DNA of 64,000 nt from Flavobacterium sp. ov086. Its GTDB lineage: Bacteria > Bacteroidota > Bacteroidia > Flavobacteriales > Flavobacteriaceae. Location of the stretch: positions 1 to 64,000 of the forward strand of contig NZ_FZNL01000028.1 in NCBI RefSeq assembly GCF_900187965.1, written 5' to 3'. Below the pieces are notes generated by a model. The model worked only from the letters and a program-made list of their open reading frames with translations, was not told where the DNA came from and ran no database searches. Position 1 is the first letter of the stretch, and every line of letters starts with the position of its first letter. A program made the position numbers and the translations under genes. Positions 48,885-57,935 of this stretch are shown one piece after another.

Positions 48885-50510
48885 TTAACCTAAGAAAGGA
48901 TATCTGTAATCTTCTGGAGTTACAAAAGTTTCTTTGATAGTTCTAGGAGAAGCCCAACGTAATAAGTTCAATGCAGAACCTGCTTTATCGTTAGTTCCTG
49001 AAGCTCTTGCTCCACCAAAAGGCTGCATACCTACAACAGCTCCTGTTGGTTTATCGTTGATGTAGAAGTTACCTGCAGCATTTTGCAATTTCGTAGTTGC
49101 TACTTCAATAGCATAACGATCCTGGCTAAATACAGCTCCTGTCAAAGCATACTCAGAAGTAGTATCAACTAATTCTAAAGTTTCTTCCCATTTAGCATCT
49201 TCATAAACATAAATAGTAATAACTGGTCCGAATAATTCGGTTTCCATTGTAGTATATTTTGGGTTTGTAGTTACAATAACTGTTGGCTCAATAAAGTATC
49301 CAACTGATTTATCGTAATTTCCTCCAACAATAATTTCTGCATCAGCGTCTTTTTTAGCCTGGTCGATATAACTTGCTAATTTGTCAAAAGAACCTTCGTG
49401 AATAACTGCTGTAATAAAGTTTCCAAAATCTTCCGGAGAACCCATTTTCATAGATTTTACATCAGCAATTAATTGTTCTTTTATAGCTGGCCATAAACTT
49501 TGTGGAATATAAGCTCTTGAAGCTGCAGAACATTTTTGCCCTTGAAATTCAAATGCTCCACGAACAATTCCTGTAGCTACTTGTTTTACGTTAGCACTTG
49601 GGTGTGCAATGATAAAATCTTTACCACCAGTTTCTCCAACGATTCTTGGATACGTTTTGTAATGGTGAATGTTTGCACCAATTTTAGCCCAGATATCTTT
49701 AAATACGTGAGTTGATCCTGTGAAGTGAACTCCAGCGAAATCACGACTTGCCAAAACAGTATCAGTAATCATTAAAGCATCTCCAAAAACAACATTGATA
49801 ACTCCATCAGGAACACCAGCTTCTTTGAAAACCTCGATGATAATTTGTGTAGAGAAAACCTGGCTATCACTTGGTTTCCAGATCACAACGTTACCCATCA
49901 TAGCAGCACTTGCAGGAAGATTTGCAGCAATAGCAGTAAAGTTGAAAGGAGTAATAGCATAAACAAAACCTTCAAGAGGTCTGTATTCTAAACGATTCCA
50001 AGTTGTAGAATCTGATTTTGGCTGATCGTTATAAATTTGCGTCATGAACTCTACGTTGTAACGTAAAAAGTCAATTAATTCGCAAGAAGCATCAATTTCT
50101 GCCTGGTGAATATTTTTAGATTGTCCAATCATTGTAGCTGCGTTAATACGAGCTCTGTATGGACCTGCGATAAGTTCAGCAGCTTTTAAGAAAATAGCAG
50201 CACGTTGTTCCCATGCCATATTTGCCCATGCTTTTCGTGATTCAAGAGCATTAGCAATTGCTTTTTCGATATGTTGTTTTTCAGCTAAATGATAAGTTCC
50301 AACGATGTGTTTATGATCGTGTGGAGCCGACATTGTTCTTGTATTTCCAGTTCTGATTTCTTCGCTTCCGATATATAAAGGAACGTCAATTTTAGAATTC
50401 CACATTGTGGTATAAGCCGCCTGAACAGCTGCTTTTTCTGGTGAGTTAGGTGCGTAGCCTTTTACCGGTTCGTTTACCGCTTTTGGTACATGAAAGAATC
50501 CTTTTAGCAT
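48885..50510 (-). CDS. pruA: 1-pyrroline-5-carboxylate dehydrogenase
   Basis: A 541-residue aldehyde dehydrogenase-fold enzyme oxidising glutamate semialdehyde to glutamate in proline breakdown. The NAD-binding motif is FTGSTHVFKDIW, the general base lies in VGETGGKDF, and the nucleophile Cys is in FEFQGQKCSAASRAY. The C-terminus has GGARASGTNDKAGS. The family start MLKGFFHVPKAVNEPVK at 50510 is used instead of the longer frame to 50537. A TACTTTTG -7 candidate lies at 50583-50590. Confidence 0.93.
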   Translation of the reverse strand: MLKGFFHVPKAVNEPVKGYAPNSPEKAAVQAAYTTMWNSKIDVPLYIGSEEIRTGNTRTMSAPHDHKHIVGTYHLAEKQHIEKAIANALESRKAWANMAWEQRAAIFLKAAELIAGPYRARINAATMIGQSKNIHQAEIDASCELIDFLRYNVEFMTQIYNDQPKSDSTTWNRLEYRPLEGFVYAITPFNFTAIAANLPASAAMMGNVVIWKPSDSQVFSTQIIIEVFKEAGVPDGVINVVFGDALMITDTVLASRDFAGVHFTGSTHVFKDIWAKIGANIHHYKTYPRIVGETGGKDFIIAHPSANVKQVATGIVRGAFEFQGQKCSAASRAYIPQSLWPAIKEQLIADVKSMKMGSPEDFGNFITAVIHEGSFDKLASYIDQAKKDADAEIIVGGNYDKSVGYFIEPTVIVTTNPKYTTMETELFGPVITIYVYEDAKWEETLELVDTTSEYALTGAVFSQDRYAIEVATTKLQNAAGNFYINDKPTGAVVGMQPFGGARASGTNDKAGSALNLLRWASPRTIKETFVTPEDYRYPFLG

Positions 50511-50663
50511 GTTATTTAAAATTAGATAATTAGACAATTTATGCGTTAGACGATTTGATTGTTACGAATAATCTAACGTTGCACAAAAGTACAAAGGATA
50601 AATTAATAATTTGATAAATTTATGATTTAGATAACGATAAAAAGCGCAGATTTAAACTAAACT

Positions 50664-51050
50664 TTAGTTTAAGGCAAAAGGAGCACACATTCTAAAAGTA
50701 GGAACAATAACTTTGAATGTTTTTGTAGTAGTAAAATTGATCATATTAAAATGACCTTTCATTGCGCCATAAGGCGATGATAGTAGACAACCAGAGCTAT
50801 AAGTGTGATTTTCTCCCGGTTTTAAAACTGGTTTTTTACCAATAACACCTTCTCCGTCAACAACCTCTAAATCGTTTAGTGAGTCAAAAATTTCCCAGTG
50901 ACGGGAAGTCAACTGAACAGAATCTTTGCTGTGATTTTCGATTGTAACGACATAACTAAAGGCAAAATGAATCTTGTAGTTCTTGAAGTAAGTACCTTCA
51001 AAACTAGTCAAAACTGATATTTTTATGCCTCTTGTAATTTGAGAAACCAT
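50664..51050 (-). CDS. apaG: ApaG-family protein
   Basis: A 128-residue single-domain fibronectin-III-like protein of the ApaG/DUF525 family. Typical motifs are HFAFSYVVTIENHSKDSVQL, RHWEIFDSLN, VVDGEGVIGKKPVLKPGE and YSSGCLLSSPYGAMKGHF. It is linked in other bacteria to cobalt/magnesium tolerance and to RNA/ADP-ribose metabolism; its biochemical role is not settled. A TAGATTTG -7 candidate occurs at about 51095-51102. Confidence 0.9.
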   Translation of the reverse strand: MVSQITRGIKISVLTSFEGTYFKNYKIHFAFSYVVTIENHSKDSVQLTSRHWEIFDSLNDLEVVDGEGVIGKKPVLKPGENHTYSSGCLLSSPYGAMKGHFNMINFTTTKTFKVIVPTFRMCAPFALN

Positions 51051-51151
51051 ACTAAAGTAGTATATATGTGTGCGTTATATGTGCAAATCTACAAAAAAAA
51101 ATCATTCCGCCCGAAACCTTAACAATGTTTTAATGAATGATGAGTAATGTT

Positions 51152-52414
51152 TTAATTTATGATGTTTATAGAGTTTGCATTTCCTTTTCCGATAACTCTT
51201 TGGTAGCGATCAGAGGTTTCTTTGTAATAAACTAGTATGGTGTACTCATTTTCAGTTTGATAAAAATTTCCGTCAATCGCATTTTCGTTGTCAATCACAC
51301 CTTTTTTATCGGCAACTGTGTATTGAAAATTGGTAAACCCCTGCTTGATCATAACCGCTTTTTCATATAATCCTTTTTCTGCATTATAATCCATTTTATA
51401 TTCCGGTGACAAGCTGTAATTATTGAACATTCCGGTAATATAGATGTCTTTATTTAACTGGAAAGCCGGTGCCGAAAGACTAAAATAAACCCAGGCATAA
51501 TCAGCTTCGATTTCGTTATTGGCGGCGTTTATATTTTTAACAACAAAATTTCCGTTCACATCCTGATTTAGAGTATAAATTTGATTGCCTCGCGCCAGAT
51601 TTGTGTACAAATAAGAATTGTAGATATCATTGTTTGCGCCAACTCTCGCAACATTATTACTTCCGGCACGAATGTCTTTATTCTCAAAATATAGAAACTC
51701 ATTTCCGCCCCAAAACTGGGTTTCTTTGTTGTATTTATAAACCAGTTGATTTCCTATTGTATATTGTGGCGGAATGTTTTTAATACCAGTATTAAGATTT
51801 CCGTTTTGTAATAAAAGAATTTTTACGTTTTGTAATGGAGTTTGAAAAACGATGTCATTTGACAATACAGCAAAATCCAGATTTTGTTTGTAGTCTATAT
51901 TTGTAACGTCACGGCTTCTTTTTACCTGAGCTGTTACGGTCGAATGATCTTCGTACAAAATAAACTTTCTCGAAAAAACAACTTCTCTGTCTTCATTAAG
52001 AATTTTCAAAATATAGTTTCCTGAAATTCGCAATTCACTGGTAAACTGATTTGGAAAAGGAAGTCGATAATGCGAATAAACCTGAAGCGTATTGAATGAA
52101 TTCGAATAATCAGTAATTCTCTGATTATCGAAACCTCGTATATAATCTGTTTTAGGGATATCAGTTGGAATCCAATTGTAATCACAATGTGTTACTTCAA
52201 AATAATAATTAGCTTCATTGCCAAATAAATCATCAAATTGAAATTGAAATGAATCGCCCAATTGAAATATCGGAACAACATTATTACCGCCCTGAATAAA
52301 TGAAACAGTTTTAATGTTATAGGGAGGAACTACTTCGGTTTGTACTTCTTGGGCTGTCGCCGAAGTAAAAATGAAAAGCAGAAGGAGATTTCTAAATAAA
52401 AATTTTGGCATCAT
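51152..52414 (-). CDS. type IX secretion system plug-family protein (DUF5103)
   Basis: A 420-residue exported protein with a signal peptide (MMPKFLFRNLLLLFIFTSATAQ, from the ATG at 52414). The body is the two-part beta fold of the DUF5103/T9SS-plug family: IKTVSFIQGGNNVVPIFQLG, YYFEVTHCDYNW and YSNSFNTLQVYSHYRLPF. Plug proteins close the SprA translocon pore in the outer membrane, so this gene fits the T9SS cargo protein at 7328. It lies 78 bases after the SNF2 helicase gene on the same strand. Confidence 0.88.
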   Translation of the reverse strand: MMPKFLFRNLLLLFIFTSATAQEVQTEVVPPYNIKTVSFIQGGNNVVPIFQLGDSFQFQFDDLFGNEANYYFEVTHCDYNWIPTDIPKTDYIRGFDNQRITDYSNSFNTLQVYSHYRLPFPNQFTSELRISGNYILKILNEDREVVFSRKFILYEDHSTVTAQVKRSRDVTNIDYKQNLDFAVLSNDIVFQTPLQNVKILLLQNGNLNTGIKNIPPQYTIGNQLVYKYNKETQFWGGNEFLYFENKDIRAGSNNVARVGANNDIYNSYLYTNLARGNQIYTLNQDVNGNFVVKNINAANNEIEADYAWVYFSLSAPAFQLNKDIYITGMFNNYSLSPEYKMDYNAEKGLYEKAVMIKQGFTNFQYTVADKKGVIDNENAIDGNFYQTENEYTILVYYKETSDRYQRVIGKGNANSINIIN

Positions 52415-52492
52415 ATTACGTTGTAAGATTGTAAATATAACAATTTTATATAACGAATATGATGCCAATTTATTGGTTTTGAAAACAAGTTA

Positions 52493-55402
52493 TTAAGAAC
52501 CCAGAATGTATTCTAAATTAACTTCGATTTCGTCATTAACAAAACTTTCTTCTAAAAGTGAGTCAGATAATAGCTTTTTGTTTTCCTGCAGCTTGATGAT
52601 TTTTTCTTCCACCGTATTTTTTGAAATAAACCGAATCACATTTACTTTATTCAATTGTCCAATTCTGTGCGCCCTTCCAACTCCTTGCTTTTCAGCAAAA
52701 GGATTCCACCAGGGATCTAAAAACAAAACATAAGAAGCTTTGGTAATATTCAATCCAACTCCACCGGCTTTTAGCGAAATAAAAAATAACAAAGGCTCTT
52801 CTTTTTCCTGAAATAAATTTACCTGCTGTTCTCTTTTCTTCGCAGGAGTTTCGCCTGTAATTTCGCAATACGCTATTTTGTTTTCCTTACACCAATCGGT
52901 ATAAAAACTCAAATTAGTAACAAACGAACTGAAAATAATAGTTTTTTGTTTCTCTTTTACTAAAGTTTCCAGATAATTAGTAACCGCAATATATTTTCCG
53001 GAATCAATTTCAGATTCCTGATCGACCATTTTCGGGTGATTACTCAATTGTCTTAACTTCATCAAAGTATTGATAATGCTGATTTTGTCAGGACTTGAAC
53101 CGTCTGTTTTTAATAAAAAATTACGAGCTTTAGATTTCTCTTTTTCATATAATTTTTCCTGTTCAGGATCCATATCGCAATAGTAAATCTGCTCCGTTAA
53201 TTCCGGTAAATCCTTTAAAACCTGTTCTTTTGTTCGTCGCAAAATATATGGCTGAATAAGATTTTTTAATTCAAACAAGCTGTTTTCGTCTTGCTTTTTC
53301 TCGATCGGAATTTTAAAATTCTCGGCAAAAAAAGCATAAGTACCCAAAATATCAGGATTTATAAACTGCATTTGCGACCATAAATCGTCTAACGAGTTTT
53401 CGATTGGCGTACCACTTAAAGCGATTTTATGAGAGACATTGATTTTGTTTATTGCTTTAAAAATCTTGGAATCCTTATTTTTAATGTATTGACTTTCGTC
53501 CAGAATTAAATAGCGGAAATTATATTTCTCTAAAATTGAAATATCACGATGAACAATGCTGTAACTAGTAAAAATTAAATCTGATGTTTCTAAGCGATTC
53601 TGTAATTGCTTTCTATCGTTTCCAACATATTGCATTTTCGAAAAATGCGGTGTAAATTTTGCAGCTTCGTTATACCAGTTAAAAACCAATGAAGACGGTA
53701 AAACAATTAACGTTTTTAAAGGTTCTTTTTCGATCGTAGTTTCGTTCTGAAACAAATCAAAATTCGTGGTTTTCGTTGTAAATCCTAATTGTTCCTGTAC
53801 GGCAACTAAAACCGCTAAGGTTTGTAAAGTCTTACCAAGTCCCATATCATCAGCAAGACAGGCGCCCAAATTTGAATTAAAATGACTCAAAAGCCATTTT
53901 ACTCCATCAATTTGATAAGGTCGCAAAGTTGCTTTTAATAAATCAGAAGACACATATTCGGCTTGCAGAATTGGATTTACATCGTCTTTGATTTCCGGAA
54001 TCGCATCCAAAGCCGCAAAATTAGTTTTACGTAAAAGTAAATTTCCATCTTCGGTTTTAGCTAATTTAGCCAGTGAACTATATTTACTAAGCCATTCTAA
54101 AGGAATAAGAAAATAGTTTCCGTCAGGCAGTAAAAAGAGCCTTTCCTTGCTTTTTATATTCGGAATAATCTCGCTGAAATTGATTTTATATGTTCCTACA
54201 GAAATGATTATTTTAATATCAAACCAATCTTCTTTTGTTTCTCCTTTTGAAGTTGCAATAGTATGATTTTCGGTAATGATTTCTTTGCTTTCCAGTTTTA
54301 GATTCTCGATTGTAAATCCTAAACTTTCCAGTTCTTCTTTACGATCAATAACGAATTGAATATTGGTATAAGGATCAGGAACTTCGGTATCTGAATTCAA
54401 TCCGAATAATTCGTTTTTGATTTTTACTAAACCAATTTTCTGTAATTTTTCTGTGTATAAATTTTCATCAGAACTTCGTTTAAACTGAATTATTTTCGGC
54501 TCATTTATAAGACCAAAATCAACAAACGAATGTGTTTTTTTTGTTTTACTGGCGTCAAATATATAGCCGTTATAATCAAAATAAAGGTTGAGGTAATAAC
54601 AGTTTTTAAAGAAATCATAAACAGGCTGAATCGTACATGAAATGATTTTGTCCCGAAGTTTAATTTCGAAACCGGTCGCGTCAATGTCTATTTTTTTGGC
54701 TATTTCAGGAATGAAATTCTTAAAATAATTGTCAACTAATTTTGAAGGTATTTCGATTGATTTCTTCTTTAAAAAAGGAGAAAGTTTCTTAGAATTAAGA
54801 TCTTTTAGCTGTCCTAATTTTTTATCGACAATTAACCAGCCCGGTTCATCCAAAAGAATATCGACACTTTTATCCATTGGTAAAAATGAAGTTTCGTTTT
54901 CTTTTAAAGATAGGGTATAAGTAATTCCTTCGGTATGTTTATCAAATTGAATTTGAGGTTCAAAATCCAAGGAAGTTGTGTCGATTCTCCAACGATAAAA
55001 ATCCTTTTCGGCACTCATATTAGCAGATAACGGATATTGTTCTTTTACAATTAGATTGTAAAAGGATTCTAAGTTAAATTTTAAATGCTGACGAATGGCA
55101 AATTCAATTTTGGAGTCTTTTTGTAAATCAGCAATTGTTTTTGCCGATTTGATTTTGGCGCTGAATTTTTTGAAAATAAAGTCAGGCTTTAAAGACTCAC
55201 AAGCGGTGAGTATTTTTTTGGTGCTGGAATCTAAATTTTCAAAAGCGATTCCAAAACTTTCGAGTACATCTGTACTTGCTTTTTTGTCTAAGTATTTAAT
55301 ATCATCGGTATTGTCGATGATATAGGCAGTTGGGATAAAGACATTCAGATTTTTTTCAAAACTGATGTCAAAACAAAATTGAAATGATTTTGAGAGTTCC
55401 AA
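52493..55402 (-). CDS. SNF2-family ATP-dependent helicase
   Basis: A 969-residue SF2 helicase of the Snf2 type, probably acting on DNA in chromatin-like or repair contexts. The N-terminal ~470 residues carry no motif I recognise. The motor domain then shows Walker A DDMGLGKTLQ, the DESQ box LDESQYIKN, SGTPIENSL, and in the second lobe LKAGGVGLNIT and VGRAHRIGQ. It is related to RapA/HepA-type translocases but lacks a zinc-finger SWIM signature that I can see. The specific substrate is unknown. Confidence 0.9.
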   Translation of the reverse strand: MELSKSFQFCFDISFEKNLNVFIPTAYIIDNTDDIKYLDKKASTDVLESFGIAFENLDSSTKKILTACESLKPDFIFKKFSAKIKSAKTIADLQKDSKIEFAIRQHLKFNLESFYNLIVKEQYPLSANMSAEKDFYRWRIDTTSLDFEPQIQFDKHTEGITYTLSLKENETSFLPMDKSVDILLDEPGWLIVDKKLGQLKDLNSKKLSPFLKKKSIEIPSKLVDNYFKNFIPEIAKKIDIDATGFEIKLRDKIISCTIQPVYDFFKNCYYLNLYFDYNGYIFDASKTKKTHSFVDFGLINEPKIIQFKRSSDENLYTEKLQKIGLVKIKNELFGLNSDTEVPDPYTNIQFVIDRKEELESLGFTIENLKLESKEIITENHTIATSKGETKEDWFDIKIIISVGTYKINFSEIIPNIKSKERLFLLPDGNYFLIPLEWLSKYSSLAKLAKTEDGNLLLRKTNFAALDAIPEIKDDVNPILQAEYVSSDLLKATLRPYQIDGVKWLLSHFNSNLGACLADDMGLGKTLQTLAVLVAVQEQLGFTTKTTNFDLFQNETTIEKEPLKTLIVLPSSLVFNWYNEAAKFTPHFSKMQYVGNDRKQLQNRLETSDLIFTSYSIVHRDISILEKYNFRYLILDESQYIKNKDSKIFKAINKINVSHKIALSGTPIENSLDDLWSQMQFINPDILGTYAFFAENFKIPIEKKQDENSLFELKNLIQPYILRRTKEQVLKDLPELTEQIYYCDMDPEQEKLYEKEKSKARNFLLKTDGSSPDKISIINTLMKLRQLSNHPKMVDQESEIDSGKYIAVTNYLETLVKEKQKTIIFSSFVTNLSFYTDWCKENKIAYCEITGETPAKKREQQVNLFQEKEEPLLFFISLKAGGVGLNITKASYVLFLDPWWNPFAEKQGVGRAHRIGQLNKVNVIRFISKNTVEEKIIKLQENKKLLSDSLLEESFVNDEIEVNLEYILGS

Positions 55403-55448
55403 GATTAGGGGGTGAGTTTAATTGTGATTTGGGCGTGGACTAAAATTT

Positions 55449-55486
55449 AAAAAGTTTTCAAATTATTGCTATTTTGAAAACTTTTT
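55449..55486 (-). terminator. terminator of the methyltransferase gene
   Basis: AAAAAGTTTTCAAA / TTTTGAAAACTTTTT arms with a small loop. It lies between the methyltransferase stop codon (55515) and the helicase start. Confidence 0.75.
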
Positions 55487-55514
55487 AAGGGAATTTATAT
55501 GGTAAAAAAACTGT

Positions 55515-56288
55515 TTAGTTTTCTTGTTTAAAACAAAGTGGAATAATTTCACCTTTTGCTAAGCAATATTTCTCTACCAATTCTGGAGAGATTTTATTGG
55601 TGTAATCTTCTTCGATTACGATAAAGCCAATGCTTCTTAGTTTATCAAAATAATCACGGCCGTAAATACGAACGTGGTCGTATTGTCCAAAAATTTTAGC
55701 GCGTTCTTTTTGATCTGTAATACTATCATCGGCAAAAGTTACTGCTCTCGATAAATCCTGTGGAATTTGCAAAATTGCCATTCCACCCGGTTTCAATACA
55801 CGAAACAATTCCTGCATTGCTTTTGTATCGTCCGGAATATGTTCTAAAACGTGATTACATAAAATAACATCGTATTCATTGTTTTTGAAAGGCAAATTAC
55901 AAATGTCTGCTTTTACATCTGCCAAAGGCGAAAATAAATCAGTTGTAGTATAATCAAGGTTTTTCTGCTTGCGGAATCTTTTATAAAAAGCTTGTTCCGG
56001 AGCAAAATGAAGTACTTTTTTTGGTGCTGTAAAAAAATCAGTCTGATCGTTTAAATACAACCAAAGTAAACGGTGTCTTTCTAACGAAAGTGTACTTGGC
56101 GAAAGCACATTGTTACGTTGTTTTCCGTATCCGTAAGGCAAAAACGATCTAAAACTTTTTCCATCAATCGGGTCAGTAAATCGACTTCCTTTTAATGAAA
56201 GTGCCAAAATTGGACGTGCCACATAACTTAAACGAATTAATAATGGACGCGGGATTGTATTTAATACTAGTTTGAATAGTTTTTTCAC
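55515..56288 (-). CDS. SAM-dependent methyltransferase
   Basis: A 257-residue class-I methyltransferase. The SAM-binding part shows VLHFAPEQAFYKRF, then KADICNLPFKNNEYDVILCN and HVLEHIPDDTKAMQELFRVL. It resembles the ubiquinone/menaquinone or phosphatidylethanolamine type. The N-terminal stretch (LIRLSYVARPILALS) is partly hydrophobic. The substrate is unknown. The gene is separate from the repeat-flanked GxxExxY gene upstream. Confidence 0.78.
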   Translation of the reverse strand: MKKLFKLVLNTIPRPLLIRLSYVARPILALSLKGSRFTDPIDGKSFRSFLPYGYGKQRNNVLSPSTLSLERHRLLWLYLNDQTDFFTAPKKVLHFAPEQAFYKRFRKQKNLDYTTTDLFSPLADVKADICNLPFKNNEYDVILCNHVLEHIPDDTKAMQELFRVLKPGGMAILQIPQDLSRAVTFADDSITDQKERAKIFGQYDHVRIYGRDYFDKLRSIGFIVIEEDYTNKISPELVEKYCLAKGEIIPLCFKQEN

Positions 56289-56302
56289 GATTTGATGATT
56301 TG

Positions 56303-56327
56303 AACACGAATTTCACTAATTAACACG
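56303..56327. repeat. left 25-base inverted arm flanking the GxxExxY gene
   Basis: AACACGAATTTCACTAATTA followed by ACACG. Its reverse complement matches 56780-56804 at 24 of 25 bases, one on each side of the GxxExxY gene. It belongs to the CACGAATTTCA repeat family seen elsewhere in the window. Confidence 0.8.
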
Positions 56328-56367
56328 GATTAATGTTGTGGTGAAATTTCACGAACCTTGATTTGGG

Positions 56368-56748
56368 TTAGAGTATTATTCTTTTATATTTAAGACTGTC
56401 TTCTCCAAAATTAACTAGTAAACCTAGTTTGTTTTTTGATGCAGCCAGGTAATTTAATGTTTGTTTTATTTCACTACTTGAAAGTGCTACAATTGCTTTT
56501 AGTTCTAAAATAATCTGATCAAAAACTACAAAATCTGCAAAGTAATAACTTGATAAGATGATGTCTTTATACGCGATATTGTATTTTAATTCACGACTAT
56601 ATGGTATTTCATTTTTTTGAAACTCATATTCCAATGCGTCACCGTAAACCTTTTCACTATGTCCTTTGCCTAAAATTTTGTGGACTTCCATACAGATTCC
56701 AATAATTTTATAAGATTCCTCTTTTAAATACAATTCATTCATCATCAT
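56368..56748 (-). CDS. GxxExxY-family putative PD-(D/E)xK nuclease
   Basis: A 126-residue protein. The signature GHSEKVYGDALEYEF gives the family its name. Downstream, ADFVVFDQIILELKA carries the D...ExK pair of the PD-(D/E)xK nuclease fold, so it may cut DNA or resolve junctions. The ATG at 56748 (MMMNELYLKEESYK) is preferred over the TTG at 56769. The gene lies between inverted copies of a palindromic repeat arm, which is unusual for a housekeeping gene and suggests mobility or repeat maintenance. Confidence 0.82.
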   Translation of the reverse strand: MMMNELYLKEESYKIIGICMEVHKILGKGHSEKVYGDALEYEFQKNEIPYSRELKYNIAYKDIILSSYYFADFVVFDQIILELKAIVALSSSEIKQTLNYLAASKNKLGLLVNFGEDSLKYKRIIL

Positions 56749-56779
56749 CTTCAGTGAAATTTTAGGCAAAAAGCGAATT

Positions 56780-56804
56780 CGTGCTAATTAGTGAAATTCG
56801 TGTT
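56780..56804. repeat. right 25-base inverted arm flanking the GxxExxY gene
   Basis: CGTGCTAATTAGTGAAATTC followed by GTGTT. It is the reverse complement of 56303-56327 with a single mismatch. It also resembles the right arm of the larger repeat at 57738-57846. Confidence 0.8.
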
Positions 56805-57621
56805 ATAATACTAACGGCACTTTTCTGAATTCATCTTCTTCGTTGCTTACGATTCCTAAGGCTTTATAGATGTATTGGAAAGTTGATAATAATTCTGGTT
56901 TTCCGTCTATTAACGCCACGTCGTGTTCGAAATGTGCACTTGCTTTTCCGTCAGCAGTTGTAATTGTCCAGCCGTCTTTATGTTGTTTGATGTTTCTTGT
57001 TCCCATGTTAATCATTGGTTCAATTGCAACAACCATTCCTTCAACAAAAAGTTTTCCGCGACCACGTTTTCCGTAGTTTGGCATTTCTGGTTCTTCGTGC
57101 ATTTTTTGCCCTAAACCGTGACCAACCAATTCGCGAACAACTCCGTAACCGTGAGATTCAGTATATTTTTGAATCGCATTTCCAACATCTTCAACGCGAT
57201 TTCCAGCTTTAAATTCTCTAATCCCTACATAAAGAGATTCTTTAGTCACTTGCAGAAGTTTTTTAACTTCAGGAGCAACTTCTCCAATTTCAAAACTATA
57301 AGCATGGTCACCATGATATCCATTTTTGAATGCACCACAATCTACCGAAATTACGTCACCGCTTTTCAATGGCGTATTATTCGGAATTCCGTGTACAACC
57401 TGAGAGTTTGGACTCATACAAAGTGAATTCGGAAAATCATATAATCCCAAGAAACTAGGAACCGCACCGTGATCACGGATAAATTCCTCAGCTAATTTGT
57501 CAAGATATAATGTGGTAACTCCTTCTTTGATTTCAGAAGCAATCATTCCTAATGTTTTCGATACGATTAAAGCACTTTCGCGCATTAATTCAATTTCCTC
57601 TCTACTTTTTTGGATAATCAT
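56803..57621 (-). CDS. map: methionine aminopeptidase, type I
   Basis: A 272-residue MetAP removing N-terminal Met from new proteins. The metal ligands lie in VSVDCGAFKNGYHGDHAYSF (the two Asp), VGHGLGQKMHEEPEMPNY (His), VVAIEPMI (Glu) and SAHFEHDVALI (His/Glu region). The start MIIQKSREEIELMRES (57621) is used in place of the ATG at 57645. A TACTTTTG -7 candidate is at 57643-57650. Its 3' end overlaps the right repeat arm of the GxxExxY unit by two bases. Confidence 0.95.
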   Translation of the reverse strand: MIIQKSREEIELMRESALIVSKTLGMIASEIKEGVTTLYLDKLAEEFIRDHGAVPSFLGLYDFPNSLCMSPNSQVVHGIPNNTPLKSGDVISVDCGAFKNGYHGDHAYSFEIGEVAPEVKKLLQVTKESLYVGIREFKAGNRVEDVGNAIQKYTESHGYGVVRELVGHGLGQKMHEEPEMPNYGKRGRGKLFVEGMVVAIEPMINMGTRNIKQHKDGWTITTADGKASAHFEHDVALIDGKPELLSTFQYIYKALGIVSNEEDEFRKVPLVL

Positions 57622-57737
57622 ATTTTTCAGATTTTCAGTTCGCAAAAGTACGATTTTAATATTATTTTTTTAGGTTGATGAATTTAAAAATTTTCGCCGC
57701 GAATTTTATGAATTAACATAAATGGAATAGTCTAAAT

Positions 57738-57846
57738 TTTTGCCACGAATTTCAAGAATTTTTACTAATTAGTTTGTGTGCAGGTTTTGAAAACAATGAT
57801 TTTGCGTCAAAATTTATTTGTGCTAATTAGTGAAATTCGTGGCAAA
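57738..57846. repeat. CACGAATTTCA palindromic repeat between map and the DUF445 gene
   Basis: Arms TTTGCCACGAATTTCA (left, from about 57738) and TGAAATTCGTGGCAAA (right, ending 57846), with a loop of about 75 bases. It is preceded by a diverged fragment (GCCGCGAATTTTATGAATT, 57697-57715). No gene is visible in this 290-base gap. Confidence 0.8.
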
Positions 57847-57935
57847 CCTTAATTTTTTAAATTCAACTCAAAATCTCTTAGACTTAGTATTTGACAGAAA
57901 AGCCGTAAATTAGTAATAGTTAAAAAATTATAATT

